Source: Pseudotabrizicola alkalilacus (GTDB lineage: Bacteria; Pseudomonadota; Alphaproteobacteria; Rhodobacterales; Rhodobacteraceae). Taken from it: DNA of 64,000 nt. The notes beneath the pieces were generated by a model. The model made no database searches. It was not told the origin of the DNA and saw only the letters and a list, made by a program, of their open reading frames with translations. Below are positions 56,620 to 64,000 of the stretch, piece after piece. The stretch covers positions 1-64,000 of the forward strand of contig NZ_QWEY01000009.1 of the NCBI RefSeq assembly GCF_003443995.1, written 5' to 3'. Made by a program: the position numbers and the translations under genes. How positions within the stretch are numbered: the first letter of the stretch is position 1; each line of letters starts with the position of its first letter.

Positions 56620-57866
56620 TTGCAGCGCCTCTCTGGCCGTGGTCGCTTTTTGCCGCGATGATCGCCGCCGCAGGTCTGCCGATCTATATTCACGCGCCGA
56701 AATTCTACGTTGATACCTACGGCACCAGTCTTGCCGCCCTCGGGTTCACTCTCGCGGCCCTGCGCCTGATTGACGTGGTGCAAGACCCAGTTCTGGGCTG
56801 GCTGGCCGAAGCCGGGCGCAAACACCGCGCCACCCTCGTCTGGATCGCCGCCCTGATCATGGCGCTTGCGATGATCGGCCTGTTTGCCGTCACCCCGCCC
56901 ATCGCACCGCTGGCATGGTTCGCGCTGACCCTGACCCTGCTGTTCAGCGGATTTTCCTTTCTTACCATCACCTTTTACGCCCAGGGCGTCGAGAAAGCCG
57001 CCCAACTCGGCCCAAAAGGCCACTTCCGCCTCGCCGGCTGGCGCGAGACCGGATCGCTGCTTGGCGTCTCTGCCGCTGCCGTAGCACCCGTGGCGCTGGG
57101 CAGCCTGACCGCGACCCCCTTCACCGGCTTTGCCATCGGCTTTGCCCTGCTCGCGCTGATCGCTGCCACCGCGATGCGCCGCGAATGGGTCAGCACGTCA
57201 CCTGCACCCGCGACATCCCCCGGCGCAGACCTCGCCCTGTTCCGCCCCATCCTCGCCGATCCGTTCGCCCGCCGCCTGTTGCTGATCGCGCTTTTGAACG
57301 CCGCCCCGGTTGCCGTTACCTCCACCCTGTTTCTGTTCTTCGTTGAAAGCCGCCTGAACGCCCCCGGTCTTGAGGGCGCGCTTCTCCTGCTGTTCTTCCT
57401 CTCCGCCGCCGCCTCCGCGCCCTTGTGGAGCCGCTCTGCCGCGCGCTTTGGGGCAAAACGCAGCCTGCTCGCCGCCATGGCCCTCGCCATTGCCGCCTTT
57501 CTCTGGGCCGTGGCCTTGCGCGAGGGCGATATCCTGCCCTTCGCCCTGATCTGCGCCGCCTCTGGTGCAGCCCTCGGGGCTGACCTCACCCTGCTGCCTG
57601 CGCTCTTCGCCCGCCGCCTCGCCAGTCTTGGCCGGGGCGAGGGCGCGGGGTTTGGCCTGTGGTCCTTTGTCTCCAAGCTCTCGCTCGCCCTTGCTGCCGC
57701 CACGCTGCTGCCCGCGCTGCAGGCCGCTGGCTTCACCCCCGGCACCACCAACACCGCCGATGCGCTCTTTGCCCTGTCGCTGCTCTACGCCGCGCTGCCC
57801 TGTGCGCTCAAACTCCTTGCCATGGCGCTGCTCGCCACCACCGAAACCGGGGAAACCCCGGCATAG
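56616..57866 (+). CDS. MFS/GPH-type membrane transporter
   Basis: The 416-residue protein has about 12 hydrophobic segments. DVVQDPVLGWLAEAGRKHR is the loop 2-3 signature of the MFS_2/GPH cation symporter group. It corresponds in position to the MFS gene in the R. sphaeroides RpoE-regulated cluster. Substrate unknown. It is coupled to DUF1365 by an ATGA overlap. Confidence 0.85.
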   Translation: MIAAPLWPWSLFAAMIAAAGLPIYIHAPKFYVDTYGTSLAALGFTLAALRLIDVVQDPVLGWLAEAGRKHRATLVWIAALIMALAMIGLFAVTPPIAPLAWFALTLTLLFSGFSFLTITFYAQGVEKAAQLGPKGHFRLAGWRETGSLLGVSAAAVAPVALGSLTATPFTGFAIGFALLALIAATAMRREWVSTSPAPATSPGADLALFRPILADPFARRLLLIALLNAAPVAVTSTLFLFFVESRLNAPGLEGALLLLFFLSAAASAPLWSRSAARFGAKRSLLAAMALAIAAFLWAVALREGDILPFALICAASGAALGADLTLLPALFARRLASLGRGEGAGFGLWSFVSKLSLALAAATLLPALQAAGFTPGTTNTADALFALSLLYAALPCALKLLAMALLATTETGETPA

Positions 57867-58021
57867 GCCTTGACCCAGCGCCGGACGAAGACGACCTTGA
57901 GAGGAACAGACGCGATCCATCTGACCAAGAACGGAACCATCGTCACCCGCCTTCCGTTTCCCAATGGTGGCAGGTCGAGTGGCAGACGACAGAAAACGAC
58001 CGGGTTAAGGAGACGACCGAA

Positions 58022-58762
58022 ATGAGAGAGTGGACAGGAAAACGCTATTGGCTGGTGGGCGCATCCGAAGGTCTGGGCCTCGCCCTCGCACAGATGCTGT
58101 CGCGCGCCGGGGCCGAGGTCATCCTGTCCGCCCGGTCGGAGGATCGTCTGACCGCCGCTGTGTCTACGTTGGCGGGCAAGGGCAGTGCCGTGGCCTGCGA
58201 TGTGTCGGACCGCGCCTCGGTTCAGGCCGCCGCCGATCAGATCGGCCCGGTCGATGGCGTGGTTTATCTGGCGGGTGTCTACTGGCCGACCAAGGCGCAG
58301 GCGTGGAAGGCCGATGAGGTCGAGGCGATGTGCGATGTCAACTTCACCGGCTGCGCCCGTGTGATCGGCGCGGTGCTGCCCGGCATGGTGGCGCGTGGCG
58401 CGGGCCATGTGGTGATCACCGGCTCGCTGTCGGGGTTTCGCGGATTGCCGGGTTCAATCGGCTACACCGCGTCAAAGGCCGGGGTGATGTCGCTGGCCGA
58501 ATGCCTTTATGCCGATCTGCGCGACAGCGGCGTTGATGTGCAGGTCGCCAACCCCGGTTTCATCCGCACCCGCCTGACCGACAAGAACGACTTCTCAATG
58601 CCCTTTCTGATGGAGCCGGATCAAGCGGCGCGCGAGATGTTTGAACATATGAACAGCGATGCCTTCAAGAAAAGCTTTCCGCTGATGTTCTCCTGGCTGT
58701 TCCGCGTGTCGCAATTCCTGCCCGACTGGGCCTATTACCGCCTGTTTGCCCCGCGTAAATAG
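58022..58762 (+). CDS. Short-chain dehydrogenase/reductase
   Basis: The 246-residue classical SDR has GASEGLG (13-19) for NAD(P) binding and the catalytic Ser135, Tyr148 and Lys152 (GYTASKAG). AAGGAG lies before the ATG. It is separated from the MFS gene by 155 bp in which I see no clear promoter, but belongs to the same cluster by synteny. The C-terminus has hydrophobic, Trp/Phe-rich segments that could contact the membrane, in keeping with a lipid substrate. Confidence 0.88.
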   Translation: MREWTGKRYWLVGASEGLGLALAQMLSRAGAEVILSARSEDRLTAAVSTLAGKGSAVACDVSDRASVQAAADQIGPVDGVVYLAGVYWPTKAQAWKADEVEAMCDVNFTGCARVIGAVLPGMVARGAGHVVITGSLSGFRGLPGSIGYTASKAGVMSLAECLYADLRDSGVDVQVANPGFIRTRLTDKNDFSMPFLMEPDQAAREMFEHMNSDAFKKSFPLMFSWLFRVSQFLPDWAYYRLFAPRK

Positions 58763-58777
58763 TGGCTGTTTCGGCGG

Positions 58778-60019
58778 TCAGGGCGCGGTCAGTGTTGCGA
58801 TGAAAAACCCGTCCATGCCGCCCCAATAATCCGGGCGCAGCCGCACGCCGCCCTGCGGCGTCACCCACTCGGGCGGCAGCCATGTCAGCGCAGGTGGCAC
58901 CACAGCCAAGCCCGGATGCCGCAACAGCGCCGCCGCCAGTTGCTCCTCACCTTCCGCTGGCAGCAGCGAGCAGGTGCAATAGACCAGCCGCCCGCCGGGT
59001 TTGAGCCAGCCCAGCGCCCGGTCCAGCAGCGCGGCCTGCAACTCCACCAGCCCCGCAACCTCTGATCCGTCCTTGATGAACGGCAGATCGGGGTGCCGCC
59101 GCAGGGTGCCCGTCGCCGAACAGGGCGCATCCAGCAGGATCGCGTCAAACCGCTCCTCGGGCGACCAGTGCAGCGCGTCGGCCACAACCAGTCGGGCCGA
59201 CAGGCCCGTGCGCGCCAGATTCTCCTCCACCCGCGCCATGCGCGGGGCCGAGATATCCAGCGCCGTCACCACCGCCCCGGCATCTGCCAGTTGCAGCGTC
59301 TTGCCCCCCGGGGCCGCGCAGACATCCAGCACCGTCTCGCCCGGCTGCACCGTCATCAGCCGCACCGCCATGGCCGCCGCCGCATCCTGCACCCACCAGT
59401 CGCCCGCGTCATAGCCCGGCAGCTGCGTGATCTGTCCCGGTGTGGCCAGACGGATGCTGCCCGATGGCAGGCGCTCGCCCTCGGGCACTGCAACCGCCGC
59501 CGCCTTGGGCGTGATATCCACCGCCGGAACCAGCGCCTGCACCGCCTCAATCGCGCTCACCGCCTCACGGCCATAGGCATGCACCATCGGCTGACGCAGC
59601 CAGCGCGGCATCTGCGGCGGGGGCAGGGCCGCCAGATCGACGACTTCGGGCAGGGCGCGCAAGACCGCATTCACCAGCCCCGACAGATGCGTGGTGCGCT
59701 TGCCGCGCCGCGCCAGCGACACCGCTTCATTCACCACGCCATGCGCCGCCGCCCCGTCGGCGCGCTCATAAACCGCCAGCCGCAGGATGTTCAGCACCGC
59801 AAGCGGCGGCGCCTTGCGCAACAGCGGCTTCAACACCCGGTCAATCCGGTCCAGCTGGCGCAGCACCTGTGTCGCCAGCCGCTCGGCCCGCGCCCGGTCC
59901 GGCCCGGACAGGGCATCGGGCAACACCACCTGCGACAGCATCTCGCCTTCGCCCAGTACCGCGTTCAATACGCCTACGGCGGCACTGCGTGCGGTGACGC
60001 TTTCGGTTACGGCCTTCAT
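58778..60019 (-). CDS. rsmB: 16S rRNA m5C methyltransferase RsmB
   Basis: From ATG 60019 the protein has 413 residues. The N-terminal NusB-like RNA-binding domain (1-about 130) is followed by the AdoMet fold with VCAAPGGKTLQLA (233-245). Cys300 (DAPCSATG) and Cys350 (CTCSLLPAEGEEQL) are the release and catalytic cysteines. It methylates a cytosine of 16S rRNA. The frame to 60127 overlaps upstream sequence and is not needed. Confidence 0.92.
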   Translation of the reverse strand: MKAVTESVTARSAAVGVLNAVLGEGEMLSQVVLPDALSGPDRARAERLATQVLRQLDRIDRVLKPLLRKAPPLAVLNILRLAVYERADGAAAHGVVNEAVSLARRGKRTTHLSGLVNAVLRALPEVVDLAALPPPQMPRWLRQPMVHAYGREAVSAIEAVQALVPAVDITPKAAAVAVPEGERLPSGSIRLATPGQITQLPGYDAGDWWVQDAAAAMAVRLMTVQPGETVLDVCAAPGGKTLQLADAGAVVTALDISAPRMARVEENLARTGLSARLVVADALHWSPEERFDAILLDAPCSATGTLRRHPDLPFIKDGSEVAGLVELQAALLDRALGWLKPGGRLVYCTCSLLPAEGEEQLAAALLRHPGLAVVPPALTWLPPEWVTPQGGVRLRPDYWGGMDGFFIATLTAP

Positions 60020-60105
60020 CCTGCGATGCCCCTGTCTCTTGTGTCGTGTGTCTTGTCTCGCTGGCCAAAGGCCGTATATCAATCCACACGCACAGGAAAG
60101 CCGCC

Positions 60106-60288
60106 ATGACCGACACCGTCGACACACCCGATCTTCCCCCCGCCGCGCAACGTGCTCTCGCCGAAGCCGCAGAGCGTCGGCGCAATGCCGAAGCGTTGAC
60201 GCTGCCGCCAGAGCTGGGAGGCAGAGAAGGCCCGGAACCTGTCCGCTATGGCGACTGGGAGAAAAAGGGGCTGGCGATCGACTTCTGA
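60106..60288 (+). CDS. DUF1674 protein (SDHAF4-like succinate dehydrogenase assembly factor)
   Basis: The 60-residue protein ends in GPEPVRYGDWEKKGLAIDF, the diagnostic C-terminal motif of DUF1674. This family includes the mitochondrial assembly factor SDHAF4/Sdh8, which helps flavinylated SdhA to join complex II. It is divergent from rsmB, as in many alphaproteobacteria. The N-terminal part is polar and probably disordered. Confidence 0.9.
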   Translation: MTDTVDTPDLPPAAQRALAEAAERRRNAEALTLPPELGGREGPEPVRYGDWEKKGLAIDF

Positions 60289-60298
60289 CCTTCGTCCC

Positions 60299-60653
60299 TC
60301 ACCGCAGCCGGAACGACGCGGCCTGACCTTGCCCCTTGTCCGAGGTAAAGCGCAGCTGGGTTGCAGTCACCGCTTCGACCAGCTGGCAGTTGTAGGGAAT
60401 GGCATAGCCGCTCCAGTCGATGTCCCGGCAGAAATGCCCGTCCTGCCAGGACCATGTGCCACTGATCCCCCAACCAAGGGCTGATCCTGTGATCCGGCAT
60501 GACGTTCAGAGACAGATTATACAGCCCGATCCGCAATTCCTTGCCGTTGACCAGCGCCAGAAACGCATCCTTGTCGCGGATCACCCCTGCGGGTTCGGCA
60601 AGCGTCAGCGTCGGGAGAGCAGACAGCAGCAGGGCAAGGATCAAACGGCGCAT
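60299..60653 (-). pseudogene. Frameshifted gene for a small exported protein
   Basis: Frame 1 from ATG 60653 encodes a signal peptide (MRRLILALLLSALPTLTLAE) and DAFLALVNGKELRIGLYNLSLNVMPDHRIS. The coding sense then continues in another frame with GSALGWGISGTWSWQDG, FCRDIDWSGYAIPYNCQLVEA and LRFTSDKGQG, ending at TGA 60301-60299. The whole would be about 120 residues. The length is 355 nt (not a multiple of 3). Loss of 8 nt between GGAT repeats near 60481-60497 would explain it. Related proteins in Rhodobacterales are often labelled dihydrodipicolinate reductase without its motifs. A sequencing error is possible. Confidence 0.75.
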
Positions 60654-60718
60654 GGCGACCTCGGCAATCAATACCGACGGTATACGAGGCCCACACGCTT
60701 TTGGTTCACTTTGGCGGC

Positions 60719-61534
60719 TTACAGCCCCAGCACATCCATCATGTCATAATGCCCGGGCTTTTGCCCCTGGCCCCACAACGCTGCCTTCAATGCGCCGCGC
60801 GCGAAAATCGTCCGGTCGGTGGCCAGATGGCGCAGCACGATCCGCTCGCCATCGGCGGCAAAGATCACATCATGCTCGCCCACCACATCGCCACCGCGAA
60901 TCGCGGAAAACCCGATTGTGCCGCGCTCGCGCGCGCCAGTGATCCCGTCACGGCCCGACACCATCGCCTGCTCCAGCGTCACCCCGCGCCCCTCGGCGGC
61001 GGCCTGCCCCAGCATCAGCGCGGTACCCGAGGGCGCATCCACCTTCATCCGGTGATGCGCCTCCACCACTTCGATATCCCAGTCGGCATCCAAAGCCTGT
61101 GCCACCTTTTGCGTCAGCCGCACCAGCAGGTTGACCCCAAGGCTCATGTTGCCCGCGCGCACGATCACCGCATGCCGCGCCGCCGCCTCGATCGCAGCGA
61201 TGTGCTCCGGCTCCAACCCGGTGGTGCCGATCACATGCACCGCCCGCGCCTGCGCCGCCAGCGCGGCAAATGCCACGGTGGCCGCCGGTGCGGTAAAGTC
61301 GATCACCCCCTGCGCCTGAGCAAAGGCCTCCAGCGGGTCATCGGTGACCAGCACGCCCAACGGCCCGCCGCCCATGCATTCGCCCACATCGCGACCGACC
61401 CACGCGTGGCCCGGACGCTCCAGACAGCCCGCCAGCCGTGCCTTGTCCGACGCGGCAATCGTGCGGATCAGCATCTGCCCCATCCGGCCCGAAGCCCCGG
61501 TGACGACGAGTCCCGGCAAAGTCTGCATTGGCAT
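60719..61534 (-). CDS. dapB: 4-hydroxy-tetrahydrodipicolinate reductase
   Basis: From ATG 61534 (GGGGGA upstream) the protein has 271 residues. GASGRMG (13-19) binds the nicotinamide cofactor, IGTTGLEPE follows, and [16 protein letters not shown] (157-172) carries the catalytic His160 and Lys164. It works in lysine and diaminopimelate synthesis. The long open frame further upstream is antisense to rbfA. Confidence 0.95.
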   Translation of the reverse strand: MPMQTLPGLVVTGASGRMGQMLIRTIAASDKARLAGCLERPGHAWVGRDVGECMGGGPLGVLVTDDPLEAFAQAQGVIDFTAPAATVAFAALAAQARAVHVIGTTGLEPEHIAAIEAAARHAVIVRAGNMSLGVNLLVRLTQKVAQALDADWDIEVVEAHHRMKVDAPSGTALMLGQAAAEGRGVTLEQAMVSGRDGITGARERGTIGFSAIRGGDVVGEHDVIFAADGERIVLRHLATDRTIFARGALKAALWGQGQKPGHYDMMDVLGL

Positions 61535-61627
61535 GTCCCCCTGTTGCGCCTGCGCGGTGTAGCGCGCCTTTGCGCGCCGCAAAAGCCCGCCGTTGCGGGG
61601 CGGACAAAAACAGCTTACATGCCCCCC

Positions 61628-62077
61628 ATGTCGAACAAACGCAATTCCCAGGGCGATGGCCCCAATCAACGCCAGCTCCGTGTCGGCGAACTCATCCGCC
61701 GCACGCTGGCCGATGTGCTGAACCGTGCCGAAATCCACGACCCCGAGCTGAACCGCATGTCGATCACCGTGGGCGAGGTGTCGTGCTCGACCGATCTCAA
61801 GGTGGCGACGGTCTATGTCATGCCGCTGATGGGCTCGGTCCCGGTCGAAGATGCCATTGCGGCCCTTGCCCGCAACAAGGCCGAACTGCGCCACCGCGTC
61901 GCCTCGCAGCTGACGCTGAAATACGCGCCCGACCTGCGCTTCCGGCCCGATGAAACCTTTGACCGTCTGGACGAAACCCGTCGCCTGTTTGCCGACCCCA
62001 AAGTTATCAAGGATCTGGCCGCGCCGGATGAAGAGCCCGAAGGCGACGCATCAGACGGCCGCGACGGGACTGCCTGA
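61628..62077 (+). CDS. rbfA: 30S ribosome-binding factor RbfA
   Basis: The 149-residue protein has the RbfA KH-like core: [71 protein letters not shown]. It helps mature 16S rRNA and the 30S subunit, notably in the cold. An ATG at 61619 is also in frame. The acidic C-terminal tail is longer than in E. coli. It heads a run with DUF2233 and truB. Confidence 0.93.
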   Translation: MSNKRNSQGDGPNQRQLRVGELIRRTLADVLNRAEIHDPELNRMSITVGEVSCSTDLKVATVYVMPLMGSVPVEDAIAALARNKAELRHRVASQLTLKYAPDLRFRPDETFDRLDETRRLFADPKVIKDLAAPDEEPEGDASDGRDGTA

Positions 62078-62078
62078 G

Positions 62079-62804
62079 ATGCTGCGCCTCGCTGCCCTGT
62101 TCGCCGTCCTGTTGCCGCAGGTGGCGGCTGCAAACACCTGCGATACGGTCCGGTTTGAAAACACCTCGTTCACCACCTGCGAGGTCAGTGCGGGCGAAGA
62201 CCTGCGCCTGTTCCACAGCGGCCCCTCCGGCCCGCTGGGCAGTTTTTCGGCGGTCAATGACCTGTTGGCGGCTGAGGGCAAGACGCTGGGCTTTGCGATG
62301 AATGCGGGCATGTATCATCCCGACCGCGCGCCGGTGGGCCTGTTCATTGATCAGGGCCGCACCGAATCAGACATCGTTACCGCCGAAGGGCCGGGCAATT
62401 TCGGCCTGCTGCCCAATGGCGTGTTCTGCATCGGCAAGCGGTTTTCGGTGGTCGAAAGCCGCACCTTTGCGGCCCGGCCCCCGGCCTGCACCTTTGCCAC
62501 CCAATCCGGCCCGATGCTGGTGATGGATGGCGCGCTGCATCCGCGCCTGATCCCCGACAGTGACAGCACCTATATCCGCAATGGCGTCGGCGTCAGCGCC
62601 GATGGCCGCCGCGCGGTGTTTGCCATCTCCAACGACCGGGTGAACTTTCACCGCTTTGCCCGGTTTTTCCGTGATGTGCTGGGCCTGCGCGATGCACTGT
62701 ATTTCGACGGCAAGATCTCGCGGCTCTATGCCCCTGCGATCCGCCGCAACGACCTTGGCTTTGCCATGGGGCCGATGGTCGGCACCGTCGTCAAAAAGGA
62801 CTGA
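62079..62804 (+). CDS. Exported DUF2233 (phosphodiester glycosidase-like) protein
   Basis: The 241-residue protein has a signal peptide (about 1-18). The DUF2233/NAGPA-type core follows: [68 protein letters not shown] and [13 protein letters not shown]. The domain family includes the enzyme that uncovers mannose-6-phosphate signals, so it may cleave sugar-phosphodiesters in the periplasm. It begins one base after the rbfA stop and is followed by truB 4 nt later. Confidence 0.9.
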   Translation: MLRLAALFAVLLPQVAAANTCDTVRFENTSFTTCEVSAGEDLRLFHSGPSGPLGSFSAVNDLLAAEGKTLGFAMNAGMYHPDRAPVGLFIDQGRTESDIVTAEGPGNFGLLPNGVFCIGKRFSVVESRTFAARPPACTFATQSGPMLVMDGALHPRLIPDSDSTYIRNGVGVSADGRRAVFAISNDRVNFHRFARFFRDVLGLRDALYFDGKISRLYAPAIRRNDLGFAMGPMVGTVVKKD

Positions 62805-62808
62805 ACTT

Positions 62809-63714
62809 ATGGGCCGCGTGAAAAAGGGCCGGGCCGTTTCCGGCTGGGTCATTATCGACAAACCGGCAGGCGTCGGCTCTACCACCGTGGTCAACAAGGT
62901 GAAATGGGCGTTTCAGGCGCAAAAGGCCGGGCACGCCGGCACGCTGGACCCGGATGCCACCGGCGTTCTGGCAATTGCCTTGGGCGAGGCGACCAAAACC
63001 GTGCCCTTCGTGACCGACGGGCTGAAATGCTATCACTTCCGCGTGGCCTTCGGGGCCGCGACCAGCAGCGATGACGCCTCTGGCACCGTGCTGGAAACCA
63101 GCGCCACGCGCCCTTCGGATGCCGGGATCGAGGCGGCGCTGGCGGCGTTTCGCGGCGACATAATGCAGGTGCCGCCACAGGTCTCGGCGGTCAAGGTCGA
63201 AGGCGAGCGCGCCTATGATCTGGCCCGTGAGGGAATCGAGATGGATCTGGTCGCCCGGCCATTGTGGGTGGAGCGGCTGGCGGTGCTGGCACGCCCCGAT
63301 GCGGACCATGTCGATCTGGAAATGATCTGTGGCAAAGGCGGCTATGTGCGCGCCATCGCCCGCGATCTGGGGCAGGCCCTTGGCTGCCTTGGTCATGTCG
63401 CCTGGCTTCGCCGCACCTGGTCCGGCCCGTTTGAGGCCGAGGGCGCGGCCACGATGGCAGAGATCGAGCGTCTGGCCCGGACAGAGGAGATCGACGCCCT
63501 GCTGCTCCCGCTGGAACTGGGCCTGACCGACCTGCCCGAACTGCCCGCCACACCCGAAGGTGCCGCGCGCCTGCGCAACGGCAATCCGGGCATGGTGCTG
63601 ACCTCGTCCGTCGAATGGGGCGATGAGGCCTGGGCCAGCTATCAGGGCCGCGCTGTGGCGGTGGGCGTCTACAAGGCCGGAGAGCTGCACCCGAGCCGGG
63701 TGTTCAACCTGTAA
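62809..63714 (+). CDS. truB: tRNA pseudouridine(55) synthase
   Basis: The 301-residue protein shows [20 protein letters not shown] and the catalytic Asp47 in [37 protein letters not shown] and [15 protein letters not shown] are further TruB blocks. It makes the universal pseudouridine in the T-loop of tRNAs. The start ATG 62809 is inside a longer frame that covers the previous gene. Confidence 0.96.
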   Translation: MGRVKKGRAVSGWVIIDKPAGVGSTTVVNKVKWAFQAQKAGHAGTLDPDATGVLAIALGEATKTVPFVTDGLKCYHFRVAFGAATSSDDASGTVLETSATRPSDAGIEAALAAFRGDIMQVPPQVSAVKVEGERAYDLAREGIEMDLVARPLWVERLAVLARPDADHVDLEMICGKGGYVRAIARDLGQALGCLGHVAWLRRTWSGPFEAEGAATMAEIERLARTEEIDALLLPLELGLTDLPELPATPEGAARLRNGNPGMVLTSSVEWGDEAWASYQGRAVAVGVYKAGELHPSRVFNL

Positions 63715-63721
63715 CCGGGGT

Positions 63722-63756
63722 GCCGCCGCGCGGGGCATCGAGCCCCGCCCGGCGGC
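63722..63756 (+). terminator. Hairpin downstream of truB
   Basis: Nested stems GCCGCCG/CGGCGGC and CGGGGC/GCCCCG close on a 5-nt loop. There is no T-run, so it could be a transcript-stabilising hairpin or a repeat element instead of a classic terminator. Confidence 0.5.
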
Positions 63757-63838
63757 GTTGCCACGGCTTTGTCCTTTGGGCGGCGGTTCTGGTGGGGATG
63801 TGGGAGCGCTCCGCGCGGGAGTATTTGGGAAGCAGCAA

Positions 63839-64000
63839 ATGCAAGACGGTTCAGAACTGGTTGTGCGGCAGCATCTGAAGGGCGATGCGGCGTCGGAGGC
63901 GGTCTATTCGCCCTGCGAACGCTATCGCTATCTGTTGACGCGGGTCTGGGACGCGGCGGGAGAGCGGGCGTTGTTTGTCATGCTCAACCCCTCGACCGCG
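63839..64000 (+). CDS. DUF1643 domain protein, N-terminal part (3' end outside window)
   Basis: Fifty-four codons are present. YSPCERYRYLLTRVWD and LFVMLNPSTA match the start of DUF1643, a family of unknown function found in bacteria and phages. The ATG has GGGA upstream. The gene runs off the right edge. Confidence 0.8.
   Translation, partial: MQDGSELVVRQHLKGDAASEAVYSPCERYRYLLTRVWDAAGERALFVMLNPSTA

Noticed and set aside
60719-61894. 391-residue version of DapB
   Set aside because: The extra N-terminal part is antisense to rbfA and has no homology to DapB. ATG 61534 has a strong ribosome-binding site.

Overview
The window is chromosomal DNA of a GC-rich alphaproteobacterium, most likely a member of the Rhodobacteraceae (Rhodobacterales). 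The evidence is a Rhodobacter-type porin, an RpoE/ChrR pair with ChrR zinc ligands in the expected places, a CcrM GANTC methyltransferase next to rnhB, a carboxynorspermidine-type polyamine gene pair, and many small Rhodobacterales families (DUF3035, DUF3576, DUF1674). I see no photosynthesis genes, tRNA, rRNA, CRISPR array, prophage or intact insertion sequence. Both window edges cut a gene.

Region 1-12 kb. After the 3' end of a 3-hydroxyacyl-CoA dehydrogenase gene and a 2-hydroxyacid dehydrogenase comes the most unusual block (1628-11942, + strand). It holds six closely packed genes for membrane or exported proteins: a ferric-reductase-like haem/FAD membrane protein, a 1178-residue protein with four CxxCH haem motifs, an OmpA-family protein with a tyrosine/proline repeat linker, two different exported caspase-fold peptidases (one with a canonical EF-hand loop, one with SH3-like and YARHG regions), and an M15 peptidoglycan peptidase. 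It looks like one operon that puts redox proteins, a cell-wall anchor and periplasmic caspases under common control. This is the best candidate for an undescribed system here.

Region 12-32 kb. Mostly housekeeping: carboxynorspermidine dehydrogenase and decarboxylase; a two-TM membrane protein with a C-terminal winged helix; rnhB and ccrM, with three GANTC sites just upstream of ccrM; an MscS channel, a TIGR03862 flavoprotein and a CAP protein; holA, leuS and a DUF3576 lipoprotein; the porin; a YggS PLP-binding protein; an amylosucrase-like enzyme; and ribA coupled to an L,D-transpeptidase-like gene.

Region 32-43 kb. An OmpR-type regulator (CenR-like) is followed by two consecutive short transcript candidates. 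Each carries an anti-Shine-Dalgarno-like CACCTCCC motif and its own Rho-independent terminator. Then come an MFS transporter, xthA, a DUF2087 protein, and a three-gene minus-strand locus of two paralogous SGNH-like proteins (one fused to a putative clan GH-A glycosidase) plus a GT2 glycosyltransferase. A small WGR protein is translationally coupled to a two-enzyme saccharopine pathway.

Region 43-64 kb. A heparinase-like gene, purH, lspA, a DUF3035 lipoprotein, an active/inactive M16 peptidase pair, mutL and rmuC. Next is rpoE-chrR with the adjacent, divergently promoted flavoprotein-DUF1365-MFS-SDR cluster, which resembles the singlet-oxygen RpoE regulon of Rhodobacter sphaeroides. The window ends with rsmB, a DUF1674 gene, a frameshifted gene for a small exported protein, dapB, rbfA, a DUF2233 protein, truB and the start of a DUF1643 gene.
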